Positions 21,857 to 33,295 are shown, counted from the first letter of the stretch. The stretch: DNA of 64,000 nt from Branchipolynoe longqiensis (GCA_030323885.1 JASIRB010002683.1:1-64000), one strand, 5' to 3'. The notes: a model not told the origin generated them from the sequence alone. Numbers and translations are program-made.

Positions 21857-22602
21857 CAGAGAGCGTGTATATAGATGAGAGGGACAACTCCCGCGAAAAT
21901 CGGTAACACAGGCTACAGTCGCGCCTCTCGCGGTTATTGTTGAACAAGCCTTGAGTTTGCTGGTACGCGCAGTGCAAAACGTTAGTTTTATTCAAAATTA
22001 ATAGAAATCCAGAACCCTAACCTTATAAATTTAATATAATGTTTTTGGTAAAGATGTTTTCTATATGTGTACCAAGCGATTTGTTTTCAAACTCAATGCA
22101 TTGTTAACGGCAGTGAGCAATCTTCATACAGAAAAAGTGACATATCTCTAAAACCACACAACCTAGAAACAAATCGCATGGTACACATATAGAAAACATC
22201 TTTACCAAAAGGATTATATTAAATTGATATGGTTAGGGTTCTCTATTTCTCTTAATTTTGAATAAAACTAACGTTTTGCACTGCGCGTACTGGCAAACTC
22301 AAGGCATTGTCAATTGTCGTGAGCAATCTTCATACAGAAAAAGTAAAATATCTCTAAAACCACAACAGTTAGAAACAAACTGATTGGAATACACATAGAA
22401 AACATGTTTACCAACAAGATTACATTAAATTGATACGGTTAGGGTTCTGGATTTCTATTAATTTTGAATAAAACTGACGTTTTGCCGGTATGCGTACAGC
22501 TGTGTCATAAACTGTTCAACAACCACCACTTGGAGCGCCACAGTCGACAGCTGATACACGGGCTAGTATGAGAGTTGCCCCTCTCATCTATACATGCTCT
22601 CT
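21857..22602. mobile_element. hAT-like TIR element with the 206-bp module
   Basis: The ends CAGAGAGCGTGTATA and, inverted, AGAGAGCATGTATA continue through GATGAGAGG-CAACTC. GATTTTAC lies immediately outside both ends, an 8-bp target duplication as for hAT transposons. Inside are about three copies of the 206-bp module, the first inverted relative to the others. No transposase. A sister copy is at 43985-44820. Confidence 0.8.
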
Positions 22603-22924
22603 GATTTTACACATAAAAGTATAAAAAAAAAAATTGTAAGTCAAAATTGTGCGCTTACTATGGAGCCACCATGAGAGCACACTGTCGGTTGCATCGGTAG
22701 CCATTATAATATGGTTTCAGATGTGACCAAGACAGAAAACCCCATTGATACATAAACAGACAAAGAGCAGAACCGGTGAAAAAAAAGCCAATTTCAAACC
22801 ATGCCACATCCGATAACGTCTGATATCGCTCACAATGCAGTGACTAGCAAGTGTAGTGAGGTGAATGCACTCACCTCCACTGGTTAAATACTACATACAC
22901 AAGAAAGATGGAAAGTTGATTGCA

Positions 22925-23008
22925 CAAGGGAACCCAGATAGGCTAATGGTTAGGACACTAGTCCCTGAATGGCAAAAGTGTGGGTTTGAATCCCACTCCC
23001 GCAAAGAG
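22925..23008 (+). mobile_element. tRNA-like SINE head
   Basis: GGCTAATGGTTAGGACACTAG (A-box-like) and GTGGGTTTGAATCCCAC (T arm with B box) resemble a diverged family B head. The downstream body is not recognised. Confidence 0.55.
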
Positions 23009-23279
23009 GCTAGCAAAGCACATCTCTCAATCTCATCAAATTTCTAATTCTAAGTATGAAGAGGTTTCAATTACAAGATTGGCAATTTCTTTGCAGAAAA
23101 AAAGTATAAAAAAGTATTTACACCTGACAAAAGTACGTAAAATTATTTTTAAAAGTAGTTTTTCCTTGAAAAAGGTCAGATACTTTTTTTTAAGGTATAA
23201 AATGGCAGCACTGGTCTACCACTAACTAACCAAAGAATTATCCAATCGTAGAACGAACAAACTCACAGAGGTTTGGGGG

Positions 23280-23465
23280 ATGTTGGAGAATGCTTACAAA
23301 CAGAGAAAGAATGCATGCAGTAGTTAGCTACACAACAACTGAATGTGATAAAAAAGAAGGGGAGTCAAAAGACTATCACTGTCTAGCGGCGAAAACAAGT
23401 CATTAGACTTAACCGTTATGGGCAGCATAAATACATCCATCACCAACCAAAAAAAACACAAAAAA
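23280..23465 (+). mobile_element. polyA-tailed retroelement 3' end (family E, diverged)
   Basis: TTATGGGCAGCATAAATACAT before an A-rich tail, like the family E tails. Bases 23466-23908 hold a G run (23755-23769) and no gene that I can see. Confidence 0.45.
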
Positions 23466-23908
23466 ACAAAAACCGACAGCTAGTGAGCTACCCAACCTAT
23501 CTGAATGTTTCTGCATTCAGCCCAAATAACAGAACGTTAGAATCCAACCAATGAAACTAACTGTCAACGTGCATTTATACTGGGCCTATTGAGTTAGTAA
23601 GTAGTTTAATATTGATTAATCATGTACCTCAGTAGGATCCAACTAGAATCATGTCCAGGCTCATTCCGTTGAAGATGGGTTTTTTGGTCTAGTTGGCTGC
23701 TACTGGTTGGGTTTACAGTGTTTGTTTCGGGGGGGATGTAGGGGGGGCAGGGAAAGGGGGGGGGGGGGACAGGGAAAGGAATGGCAACACCGACCCAGTG
23801 TATCACTGATTGAGCTTTGACTTCTTTTTTTTTTTCACGCAACACTGCCAGGCATCGGTATGGATGCGACACCTGCCGGATTTGACCAGCACTACATATT
23901 ACCATATA

Positions 23909-24100
23909 CAGTAAGACCTCTCGAGATCGACCGACCATGGGACCGACTTTAAATGGTCCATTTAAGGAGGTGGTCGGTTTAGGGAGTTTTTTTAATTGTT
24001 ACAACGGTATTGTATGGGCGATCGTTTGTGATCCAAATAAAGCGATTGATATAGGGCAGTGGTCAATCCGTGGACGTGGTTGGTTAGAGAGGATGTACTG
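23909..24100. mobile_element. pogo-like palindromic MITE, copy 4 (inverted)
   Basis: CAGTAAGACCTCTC at the left and ATGTACTG at the right, with TA flanks. The body is in the opposite orientation to copies 1-3. Confidence 0.8.
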
Positions 24101-24116
24101 TACTTGAAGTGGCCTA

Positions 24117-24630
24117 AGCCTAGGTCACACCTACCCGGATCAGGGGCCGGACGAGCCCCGACCCGTGATCCGGCGTGGTCCGTGGCGATCCGGCGTCATC
24201 CATGGCTGGTCCTTGGTGGTCCGTGGCTGGTCCTTGGTGATCCGGCATCATCCGGGTTCGGGCAAGATGTTTTTAAATGTTTAAAACATCCTGGGTGATC
24301 CGGGTCATATTGCAATTTGGGGTTAACCGGCATGATCCGTGCATGATCCGTGACTCATCCGGATTGTACGGGGGTCGTCCGTGTCTCGTCCGGGGCAATC
24401 CGGGTCATTTATACTCTGGGAGTAGTCCAGGGTCGTCCGGGGGTTGTCCGGGGCCGATCCGGGGCTGATCCGGGACTAATCGGTGTCTGTGGACCATGGC
24501 TCGCCCGGGTAGGAGTGAGAGTGAGGCAAAAAATGACCAAAAATAGCGATTTTATCCAGGCCGTCCGGGGTGGTCCGGGGGTGGTCCGGCTTAAAATCCG
24601 GGGCGCGTCCGGGTAGGTGTGACTTGGGCT
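24117..24630. mobile_element. Harbinger-like MITE (GATCCGG type)
   Basis: The ends AGCCTAGGTCACACCTACCC and, inverted, AGCCCAAGTCACACCTACCC are flanked by CTA and TTA. Almost the whole 514-bp interior is made of variants of GATCCGGGG, GTCCGGGG and GTGGTCC in both directions, all related to the CCCGGAT next to the termini. Confidence 0.8.
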
Positions 24631-24781
24631 TTAATCGGATGAAACCATCAAATTTTCTAAACCAACGCGCTTAACTAGATTTGATCCTACATATCCAACA
24701 TAGATACTGGTGACTGCACTCATTAAACATTTATTGCAGTTTGGTACTCCTGTGCTACGCTGCTATACTAAAACAAAAGGG

Positions 24782-24846
24782 CCCCGTCCTGATATGACCT
24801 TATATGTTGCTAGGACGTAAAACAACAATAAACAAACAAACAAATG
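24782..24846 (+). mobile_element. SINE family A tail fragment
   Basis: CCGTCCTGATATGACCTTATATGTTGC then AGGACGTAAAACAACAA, only the last 65 bp of the SINE. It is severely 5'-truncated. Confidence 0.75.
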
Positions 24847-24972
24847 GGCAAACAAAGCCCATGTCAAGTATTTTAGATTGCATGCCAAATTTAATTTTGC
24901 ATGAATTTACTTAAAACAATTCAAAGATAACCGCGTGCGAAAGCCCAGAACATAGTGGGGGGCAGAGTGAAG

Positions 24973-25245
24973 GATGCCGGTGTCGCAGTTTCCGGCATCC
25001 GCCAGTTTACGCGGTACGCATCGCTTCTGCGCGTGTATCAAAATCGAACAGCATTTTCACTAAACTTATAAATTTAATATAATGTTTTTGGTCAAGATGT
25101 TTTCTATATGTGTACCAAGCAATTTGTTTCTAGGTGGTGTGGTTTTAGAGATATTTCACTTTTTCTGTATGAAGATCATGAAAATGCATTTGAGTGTATG
25201 CGCACCGCGGAAACTGGCAGACGGCGGAAACTGCGACACCGGTAT
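24973..25245. mobile_element. TIR element (CCGGTGTCGC) with one 206-bp module piece
   Basis: About 45-bp inverted ends: CCGGTGTCGCAGTTTCCG on both sides, then GCCAGTTT-CGCGGT. The interior carries a 130-bp part of the 206-bp module in inverse orientation (ATGTTTTTGGTCAAGATG, TTTTAGAGATATTTCAC). No ORF. Confidence 0.65.
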
Positions 25246-25502
25246 CCGCCCACCCAGGAAGGGGGCGGGGGGTAGGAGCAGGACACTACAGACATTATTA
25301 CACGCAATAACAGTGTTATCACTATCCATATTACTTCGAACTAAATTAAAGTTAGTTATAGCGATCAACCTAATAAATAAAATATTTATCTCTCTTTTCT
25401 TTCTTTTTTTTTAAATGGCAGAAATTCAAAAACATCGGATTATGCAACTTTAAATAATTCTCCAAGCTGTGCCAAGTACTTGTAGGAACTGTTCGGGACT
25501 CA

Positions 25503-25643
<141 letters not shown>

Positions 25644-26484
25644 TCACAGGAAATTAGACTAGAAACCAACAGTTGCGGGCTTTGGGTATATTGTATGTAT
25701 CCTTACTGTATTTACCATATTATATATAGCTAGTGGCTTGAAACTCAGTTTCAGAAATAAATGAAAATAGCAACTGATATATTTACTATTACAATTAGCA
25801 CAGGTTTGTCACTGAATAACCACTTTGTGTCCGAAATACTGGATGGCAGGAGAGTCACAAACTTGCTTTCCATGCAGCTTGGTTTAAAGTCGCTGGGTAT
25901 ACTTCACCCAGATACAAACGAATCCAGCATCAAAAGCTCTCCAAACATACCTTTGCTTAGTTTGTTCAGTTCATGCCACTGAACATGTGGGAGGAGAGTC
26001 GATGTCTGTGATGTATGAATGACATCATAGGTGGGATTCCCTCATCACATGACCTAGAGGGGTTCCCTACACACAGGGGAAGCCATGGCAACCACCAAGA
26101 TGGCAGCTACAGAAAGCTCTCGATTCAACTTTTAAAGTCTAATAATCTACATGATTTAATCACACAAAACATTCTAACTTTATATTTAGCATTTTAGATC
26201 GCAAATTCTAACATTTTTCTCTATATGGTTGTCTAAAAGCCTTGTCAGTGCTGCTGGACTAACTACAACACAACAGGAGCAACCAATTTGTCGTCACCTC
26301 GGTCAATACTCACTACACTGGCACTCCAGCCTCAAGCACCATAGCATGCAATAACTGCTAATTATTTGCTATAACCTTGAAGTGTGTAGAGAACTGGACT
26401 AACCGTGACAGGATCCTGGCATCAAACCGCACCCGCCTACTCAACATGTTCTCCGTGGCCATTCCCGACGTGGCGACCCTGCAA

Positions 26485-26985
26485 TTAACATGGCTTTTGT
26501 CATTAGAGACATGGGGGGAGAGACGGCTCCATCATGCATCCGAATCACCCTGAAATACAAAATGGCTAACCATACAACACAGCCATCCAACCTAGTCGCA
26601 GTCCTGAAGGGTCCAGGGGTGTTCTGGCACACTGGTGTACTATCTAAGGACAGGGCATGGGTGAAAGGATGCTGTAACAAACCACAATGGGATGGGATCC
26701 TCTCCCACAGGCCTGTATGTCATCTGCGTAGATGTACATAGTAGGCTAAGCTATCATATACAGGTTAGGAAAAAACTTGAAAATTTAAAAAAAAAAACTA
26801 ATATAGAAACTACTAACACCCAAAACCGCAAAGGTTGGCCCGAGAAAGATCAGGTAAAGACTCCTGAGTGCGTGACCAGACCAATCCAGTATCACAGCTG
26901 TCCAGCGTTGAAAACAAGCACCCTCACGGGAGCTTATACGTTATGGGCAGAATAAAAAACTTGTCACCAAAAAAAAAAAAAAAAA
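26485..26985 (+). mobile_element. polyA-tailed retroelement (family E), longest copy
   Basis: From about 26485 it shares a body with 57790-58251: CACCCTGAAATACAAAATGG, GTCGCAGTCCT, AAGGATGCTGTA, CAGCTGTCCAGC and GGAGCTTATACGTTATGGGC. It ends in a run of about 20 A. The short ORF 26490-26741 is not conserved in frame in the other copy. It could be the 3' UTR of a LINE. Confidence 0.65.
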
Positions 26986-27145
26986 AAAAGTCAATGGTGC
27001 TCATAATTATAACAATATTAGGATGTTAGGATTCTTTGACCCCCCACCAAACCTCCTCTCCTGATCCTAACAAATTCATTGTTAAAATGTGACTGAAATA
27101 TGTCTTAAAATAGCCTGAAAAGCAATCCGCTACATGGTTTTAACC

Positions 27146-27526
27146 AAAGACCCTATAATACTAAGACGGCTCACTCAGCCTGTACTGTGTAATCAAAATG
27201 ATCAAACCCACCACTTGGTGCGCTGGCTGTTCTCTTGTTTAAACAGGTGCTATATTATATGTATAAATGTATATATGAATGTGAAAGATGTGTGATGATG
27301 GCGATGCTGATGATGATTCTGATGATGATGGGTATTTGTTCATAGTAATTTCATATTGATGTGTATTCATACTTACTTATCTCATGTATAATATAATTGT
27401 ATGTGTTTACATGTGAAACACCAACCAGCAGCCGGGCTGATCAAACCCACCACAAGGTGGCACTGCGAAATTTACATTACCCTGGGAGAGATAGGGAGTG
27501 AGCCTTCTTAGTATTATAGGGTCTTT
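27146..27526. mobile_element. MITE with 9-bp target duplication (MULE-like)
   Basis: About 30-bp inverted ends start AAAGACCCTATAATACTAAG. GTTTTAACC lies directly outside both ends, a perfect 9-bp target duplication as expected for Mutator-like elements. Inside, TGATCAAACCCACCAC occurs twice in direct orientation. No ORF. Confidence 0.8.
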
Positions 27527-28221
27527 GTTTTAACCCACTCGTGGCTTTCTGGGCACTGTCTGGATTTCGCGACGAATATCAATATCCATCAACACTTTTT
27601 GTAAATCAGCAAGATGGTTTCGCTGCTTTGACACTTAGGGGGGAAAAAAGACACAAAGGAAATGAAAGCTTACATGTCTGTCAGTTCTTATTATCAGGAT
27701 CTACTTATTACTGACTTTAAACAATTTTAACTAATTAAGTAAGAACAACATCTTCAACTTTTATCTAGAATTTTACCGGGCTGCAATGTTTTGTAATTGT
27801 GAGCTTTTAACTTCAAAAGTGTCTCTCAACACATAGTTAAACGTGTGCTTTTTACATTCTGTGTCAAATGTAACATACATATTTAAATAAATATTAACAG
27901 AAATGAGTGAGGTGATGCAATCTATGGACCTCTATGTGGACGATCACTTCACTGGCCAGTCTAGTCTCTGCTACAGGCTTGCACAATAAATCTTTTATTT
28001 GAAAATGTATAGATGAGAAGCCACATACATCTGGCAGTATTTAAATCAGCAACTAATTAATGCTGATTACAAGATATTTATGTATACTTGTCTAAGAATT
28101 TCAAAGCTGGTAAAATATCTTGAAAAAATATTACAATGGCCAAATCCAATTTAAGACCTATTTAAGACCTTTCACGGAAAAGTTATCATATTTAAGACTT
28201 TTCAAGGCCTTGAAAATTGAC
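27527..28221. other. no recognised feature
   Basis: AT-rich sequence without a credible ORF or splice-bounded exon. No repeat family was matched. Confidence 0.4.
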
Positions 28222-28508
28222 CCGGGAGCGGGACGTAGCCTCGGTGGTAGGGTGTCCACCTGTGAAGCTGTCGGTCATCGGATTGATCCTTCTCAGTGGA
28301 TCCATTTGCGGTATGGGCTAGTTTCCATTCCAACCAGCGGTCCACAACTGGTTCATCAAAGGCTGTGGTATGTGCTGTCCTGTCGGTGGGAGAGTGCATA
28401 TAAAAAAAACCTTGCTGCTTATTGGAAAGAGTAGCCTATGTGGTGGCAGCGGGTTTCCGCCGAAGAAATATGTCAGAATGACTATATGTTTGACGTCCAA
28501 TAGCCGAT
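28222..28508 (+). mobile_element. SINE family D (mollusc-type), tail lost
   Basis: Head GGGACGTAGCCTCGGTGGTAG (A box), body with GGTTCATCAAAGGCTGTGGTA, GTGCATATAAAA and TTGCTGCTTATTGG. It ends at AATAGCCGATGA without the usual ATAAA tail. Confidence 0.8.
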
Positions 28509-28684
28509 GATACTAGATGGTGGCGGGGTGGACTTACTTGGTGTTGTGCAGGGTGCGTACTGCACCGCGGGGCATGCCCGGTGTGTGGTGAGCCGCCTCA
28601 CCCAGCCGGCATGTGTCCTGCTCAGGGTCACTGAGCACGCCCCTGCCACAAATAAACAAATAATTCACAAATTTAGTTAGTTTT

Positions 28685-28988
28685 TTGTTTGTTTGTTTTG
28701 TTTGTTGTTTTATGTCCTAGCAACATCTAAGGTCATATCAGGGTGGGTACCGACTTGTAACAGTGCGTACTCATGACGACTTTATAGTGCTGCCCCACTG
28801 GGAGACCAGACCACCAGCACGATGATCTGATATCCCACTCAGTCACATTATCCTGACACTGAGCCAACCAGTCCTTGTCCAATCCAAATAATGCTGAGCG
28901 CCAAGCTAGGAAGCAACAAGTATCAATTTTTAAATCATTGATTTGACTCGACCCAGGTTCGAACGCACGACCCCACGATCTGCCAACC
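28685..28988 (-). mobile_element. SINE family A
   Basis: Near-complete minus-strand copy with a GTTTGTTTGTTTTG-rich tail and B box GGTTCGAACGCAC on the plus strand. Confidence 0.85.
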
Positions 28989-29500
28989 TGGCACAAATAA
29001 ATGACCGTTGCTAGAATAGGGTGATTCGTTTTCAGTCCAGCAACAGCCAGGAGGCAAGAGAACGAATCACTGTATATAACATAGTTAGTGTGGTTGGATA
29101 CCTCGATATACTCCAACACGAGAAGGAGTGCTCGGGGTTCCGCAGTGAAAATCGAGCTCTGATCGGGCAAGCGTACACCAAATTTTTCCCGTCGGCAGAC
29201 TGCCGCAGCAACGACCCGGCTTTGACGAAATGAGTCACTTCTGCACTGTTTGCAGCTTGCTATATGATATTGAGTACATCATTAATAAATTTGTCGATAT
29301 AAATTTTAATTGTGATAATTTGTAGAATTCATTATTATATAGAGATTTCTTTTTAATTATTGTCTGTTCGTTCAATCGGCCAACCAACAATAACCTCACC
29401 CCTCCACCACTCGTTATCTGTCCCCGTGAGCAATAATGTTAGCAACATTAGGGAGAAGCTTCTTAAAGATAATCAACAATTATATACACTGCTCTATGAT
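28989..29500. other. no assigned feature
   Basis: Bases 29020-29233 contain open frames on both strands: minus 29032-29238 (MTHFVKAGSLLRQSADGKN) and plus 29021-29233. They lack splice consensus and recognisable domains, so I leave them unassigned. The rest is AT-rich. Confidence 0.3.
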
Positions 29501-29834
29501 GCGGAGTGGGACGTAGCTCAGGCGGTAGAGTGTCCACCTGTAAAGGTGTCGGTCATCCTGTCAATCCTTCTCAGTGGATCAATTTGCAGTTTGGGCTATT
29601 TTCCGTTCCAACTAGTGGATCACAACTGGTTCATCAAAGGCTGTGGTATGCGCTGTCCTGTCTGTGAGAAAGTGCATATAAAAGACCCATTGCTGCTTAT
29701 CGGTAAGCATAGCCTATGTAGCAGCAGCTGGTTTTCTGCAATGAAATATGTCAGAATGACCATATATGTTTGACGTCTAATAGCCGATGATAAAAATCAA
29801 TGTCCTTTAGAGGCGTCGTTAAATAAAAACAAGC
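29501..29834 (+). mobile_element. SINE family D (mollusc-type), full length
   Basis: A box ACGTAGCTCAGGCGGTAG, the conserved central region (TTCATCAAAGGCTGTGGTAT, GTGCATATAAAAGACCC, TTGCTGCTTATCGG) and a tail GAGGCGTCGTTAAATAAA. This pattern resembles SINEs I know from molluscan genomes and is the main hint to the host phylum. Confidence 0.8.
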
Positions 29835-29971
29835 TTGACTTTTTTTATGATGCTTTGTTTTTGGGTTGTTTAAAAAAATTGTATTTCCAGTGACACCATG
29901 TTACGATATTACACCCAGTTACATACTCCTGACAATGAGCCAACCACAACAATATAGATAATTGAACTAAC

Positions 29972-30039
29972 CTTGAGAGTTGATCCATCATCACAGTCTC
30001 TATCAGTTTGTTCTTCTTTTTTATCATCGCCAACTCTTC
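29972..30039 (-). CDS. coding exon 3 of a calcyphosin-2-like gene (tentative)
   Basis: A 68-bp exon between an acceptor with an 8-T tract (TTAACTTGCAG) and the donor GTTAGTTC. It starts in phase 0 and ends two bases into a codon. The peptide EELAMIKKKNKLIETVMMDQ is a charged, helix-like segment, plausible as a short coiled coil. Phase agrees with the exons on both sides, and this three-way agreement is the main argument that the exon is real. The exon is too short for a family assignment on its own. Confidence 0.7.
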
Positions 30040-30066
30040 CTGCAAGTTAAAAAAAAAATATATATA

Positions 30067-30290
30067 TATATCCATTTGACCATCCGAGCAGGTCTGAAGG
30101 CTGGAGTGACCAGACGCAGCTGGTATCAGGGTGGCCAGGAGCCACTCACAGGTGGCACCCTAGTGGCAGAAGCAGGAACAAACTCCTATGACAGTAGGAT
30201 ATTAGTAGGTAATAACTAATATATAGAAGAGAACTGATAAGTGGTAGTGTCCTTGTTTATATTCCCATAATAGATTATAGAGCACATATA
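30067..30290. repeat. sequence shared with 37640-37766
   Basis: AGGTCTG-AG-TG-CCAGAC and then TAGTGTCCTTGTTTATATTCCC-TAATAGATTATA-AGCA match the segment just left of gap 2. It is an unidentified dispersed repeat, possibly the start of an LTR-type element. Confidence 0.5.
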
Positions 30291-30374
30291 TATTTGAACT
30301 TAATAATTCTGAATAAGTAAAGTTGTTTTGGTCATGTGGCAATTACGGCTAGTATGATGACAGTATATCAAATA

Positions 30375-30436
30375 TTCACTCACTCACACTCACTCACTCA
30401 CTCACACACACACGCACACACACACACACGCACACA
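30375..30436. repeat. CACTCACT / CACA microsatellite
   Basis: ACTC tetranucleotides pass into CA dinucleotides. Bases 30437-30821 contain a motif block (TTCAACTTTTAGAATCTACTAAGTC) also present near 26125 and 32450, probably part of an old MITE. Confidence 0.7.
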
Positions 30437-30821
30437 CGTAAGGGTGAATGCCGACTTTGTTTAAATCTAATCAAAATCTGCCTTGATTAAAAGTCCACTG
30501 TAACTTATAAGCAAACTTTGAAGGCGTTGGTTCCAGGTAACATTCTTGATCTATATTGATGTAGAGTTGCTGAACTGGAAGAGAATGCAACCATACCCAA
30601 CTGGCGACCACTGGATTCTTTCCATTCAACTTTTAGAATCTACTAAGTCTACATGATTTCGTCAATTCTGCACTCTAAAAGTAGCGGGCTATGAAAGAGA
30701 TGTGAACGATGTAGTTAGCCTATTAAATTGGGGACTGATGTCAGTGTGTCCATAACGCAGCAATCCGAGACTTTTTCTACAGCATAGTTAAGCAGCCGTG
30801 TCCATAGAATGTCGGACTGCA

Positions 30822-31148
30822 GGATTTGTTTGTTTGTTTTACTTCCTTGCAACATCTAAGGTCCTATCAGGATGGGTACCGACTTGTGACAGTGCACATG
30901 CATGGCCACTTATTAGTGCTGCCCCACTGGGAAATCAGGCCGCTGGCAACATGCCCCCATATCCCACTCAGCCACATTATCCTGACACTGAGCTAACCAG
31001 TCCTTGCCCTATCCTATTAATGCCGAGTGCCAGGCTAGGAAGTGACAAATATCAATTTTAAAGTCATTGGTTTGACTCGACCGGGAATCGAACTCCCGAC
31101 CTTCGGCGCGCGAGGCCCACACTTTACTGATTAGGCCACCGCGCCCGG
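30822..31148 (-). mobile_element. SINE family A, full length
   Basis: Head ends at the plus-strand GCGCCCGGT. The flanks CGGACTGCAGGA and CGGGCTGCAGGA are a 12-bp target duplication with one difference. Confidence 0.85.
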
Positions 31149-31276
31149 TCCGGGCTGCAGGAGTAATTAGGTGATAGTAGGGGCGGGGGGGGGGGTTAAT
31201 TTTTGTGTTACTACTCCGAGGTGATTAATTATTGTGGCTCATTTTTATGGCCCTACACACTTTTTGTCATTGCATT

Positions 31277-31325
31277 AATTGATTAAGCAGTGAGAAATTC
31301 CGATCAGTCTTCCTCATTCCACTGC
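31277..31325 (-). mobile_element. SINE family C tail fused to SINE A
   Basis: Plus-strand TTAAGCAGTGAGAAATTCCG then GTCTTCCTCATTCCACTGCT is the 3' part of family C. It passes without a break into the middle of family A at 31326. Confidence 0.65.
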
Positions 31326-31362
31326 TCCTTTTCCTAACCTAGTAATGCCAAGTGACAGGCTA

Positions 31363-31868
31363 TAGCGAAATAGCGAAATAGCAAATGGTAGACAGGAACT
31401 GTGAACACTTATTTGTCTCTCATTTTTTGCTTGAGTGCAAGTAAATATGCAACACAAGGAATAATTAGTAGCATGTGGTGAATAAGGGGTCAAATTTCCC
31501 TGGATCATCAGCACATGCTTTTTATAATCTGTTCTTGAATGAATTTATTGACTCGGCAACAATAACATTTTGTGGGAGACTGTTCCATATATTTATGATC
31601 CTGTTTGAGAAACTGTGTTGCCTTAACTTTGAAATGGCTCTGGGTTTTACTAGTTTGAGAGTATGGCCCCGACTGCCTTCTCTTTTATTCAAGGTGAAAA
31701 ATTGGTTCATATCTATTTCATCAAAACCTTTCATAATTTTGAATACTTCAATTATGTTACTTCTTTTCCTTCTGTAGGAAAGGGTAGGAAGTTTCAATTC
31801 TCTAAGCCGTTGTTCATAGGGTAAGTCCTTTATAAGTGTAACTAATTTCGTTGCACGTCTCTGAACCA
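31363..31868 (-). mobile_element. 5'-truncated LINE inserted in a SINE
   Basis: 506 bp with the ORF end described below. Its 3' end (low coordinate) is a short direct repeat, ATAGCGAA, instead of poly(A). Its 5' end is cut inside the ORF, as usual for target-primed reverse transcription. Confidence 0.75.
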
Positions 31869-31869
31869 T
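31522..31869 (-). pseudogene. non-LTR retrotransposon reverse transcriptase, C-terminal fragment
   Basis: About 115 residues match the conserved C-terminal region after the reverse transcriptase domain of many jockey/CR1/L2-like LINEs: VQRRATKLV, YEQRLRELKLPTL, YRRKRSNIIEVFKIM and IINIWNSLPQNVI, then SINSFKNRL and a stop. The polymerase palm (YADD) is missing because the element is 5'-truncated. This cannot be an active gene. The frame is open with no stop, so the insertion is fairly young. Confidence 0.85.
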
Positions 31870-32009
31870 TTTAAGTCATTGCTTTGATTTGCCTAGGGTT
31901 CGTACCCCATGTTTCGAAATCCATAACCTGCCAAACGTGAAGCGGGCGCTCAACTCATTCCGTCTGAATAAGAATAGAACAAAAATACAATGCCAAGAGG
32001 GCCCCAAAA

Positions 32010-32205
32010 AAACTAACATAGGCTACTAAGCGTACCAACAAACTATCTATCTGCTACTGAAATGCAGGCAATCAAATAACTTATCAGCAGCTACTGTTTG
32101 GTAAGACAACACCAACACTACAGCTGGCCAGCATTGAAAACAAGCCTGGATACCCGGGCTTACATGCTTTGGACAGTATAAATACAGCCTCAATAAAAAA
32201 AAGTC
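32010..32205 (+). mobile_element. polyA-tailed retroelement 3' end (family E)
   Basis: CTACAGCTGGCCAGCATTGAA, GGACAGTATAAATACAGCCTC and an A-rich tail, nearly the same as 21090-21185. Confidence 0.65.
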
Positions 32206-32520
32206 ATCCCATCAGGCTTATAAGTTATTATAGTGAGCAGAGCCATAGGTGGCCCTAGGTAAAAGATTCACCCTGACCCAGAGTAGCGATGAATGACAAC
32301 CATGGCTATATCTGAGCAAAAACTGCTTCAAATAGGAATTAATTTTGGAGAGGGTGGTTCCAGTATGCAATATTTACCTATATTGTCACAAGAGTTGTTG
32401 GTGAAATAGGAGAGAATGCAAAAAGACCCCCAGAATATTCTTGATCTTAGTTTTTTAAAGTCTATTATTAATCTACATTATTTAATCAATTTTTCTTTCA
32501 AATGTAGCGGGTAAATATGT

Positions 32521-32943
32521 TGCTACCTTCTCGTGGTGGGGAGGCTTGTGTGCCTCCGTGACCATGAGAGCTATACCGGCGGGGGCTAGCCCCCTGGCAG
32601 GTTTAACCAAGCCGGGCAAGTCTCATGGAAGAGGACAGACTAAGAGCAGCAACTGGTCCTCCAGGTTGGGGGTTGGGCGTGGGGCCAAAAACTCCATCCC
32701 GGAAAAAAGAACAACATTACAGAATCACGAACAAGAAACTCAAAAGTAACTAAGGCCCTGGAAGAGGATGGACCCACAGCTGTAGGAAGTATGACGCCTA
32801 GTAGTGAAAGCCATTTGGAAGCTACTAGGCCGAAAGAGGTCTGGCCATACATGGAGACAGCTGGAGAAGATGGCCCAGGACCGGGATAACTGGAGAGCCC
32901 TTGTTTGTGGCCTATGCCCAAAGTTGGGCGGTAGGCGTAAGTA
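32521..32943 (+). pseudogene. LINE 3' end with ORF2 C-terminus
   Basis: At 32829-32939 the plus strand reads RSGHTWRQLEKMAQDRDNWR, then ALVCGLCPKLGGRRK and a stop. This W-DR-WR-LV pattern is common at the C-terminus of LINE endonuclease/reverse transcriptase proteins. Upstream frames are broken. It is a truncated, dead copy. Confidence 0.55.
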
Positions 32944-33295
32944 AGTATGTGAAGAATATACTTTGCTTCTTATTCAATTCAATTCTTTTATTTTAACTCT
33001 CTGCAAGGTATGTTTACAATAAACTGAGGTGATACAATAAATGCATACAAATTCTTAGATTAAGAATTTATGTGCTGATTTCATTTACCCAGCCTTCCGA
33101 CACTTTTTCTAATGGGTTTTACACAGCCCTCTCCTAGGACAGTGCTGCGGGAGTAACTAAGGTTGTCCTACATAAAAGATTCACCCTGTACTTGCAGTAG
33201 GGGTGAAAAACAACCCATTAGAAAGTGGCGAAAGGCTGGGTAAATAAATCAGCACATAAATTGTTAATTTAAGAAGCAAAATATATTCTTCATAT
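32944..33295. mobile_element. palindromic MITE nested inside the long-TIR element
   Basis: GTATGTGAAGAATATACTTTG and the inverted GTATATGAAGAATATATTTTG form the ends. CTTAGATTAAGAATTTATG, TACCCAGCCTT and TTCTAATGGG are also mirrored, so both arms are about 130 bp long. Confidence 0.7.

Larger units (their letters stand above)
24636..25455. mobile_element. TTTAAAG MITE interrupted by other repeats
   Basis: The left part (AATCGGATGAAACCATC, then AGATTTGATCCTACATAT) and the right end (CATCGGATTATGCAACTTTAA) belong to the MITE seen whole at 3298. It is interrupted by a SINE A tail (24782-24846) and a TIR element (24973-25245). Confidence 0.65.
31326..31965 (-). mobile_element. SINE family A, split by a LINE
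   Basis: The SINE pieces 31326-31362 (CTAGTAATGCCAAGTGACAGG) and 31869-31965 (TTTTAAGTCATTG to CCGTCTG) are continuous in the family sequence once the LINE fragment is removed. Confidence 0.75.

Noticed and set aside
26490..26741. 83-residue ORF in family E
   Set aside because: The related copy at 57790-58251 does not keep this frame, so it is probably non-coding retroelement sequence.
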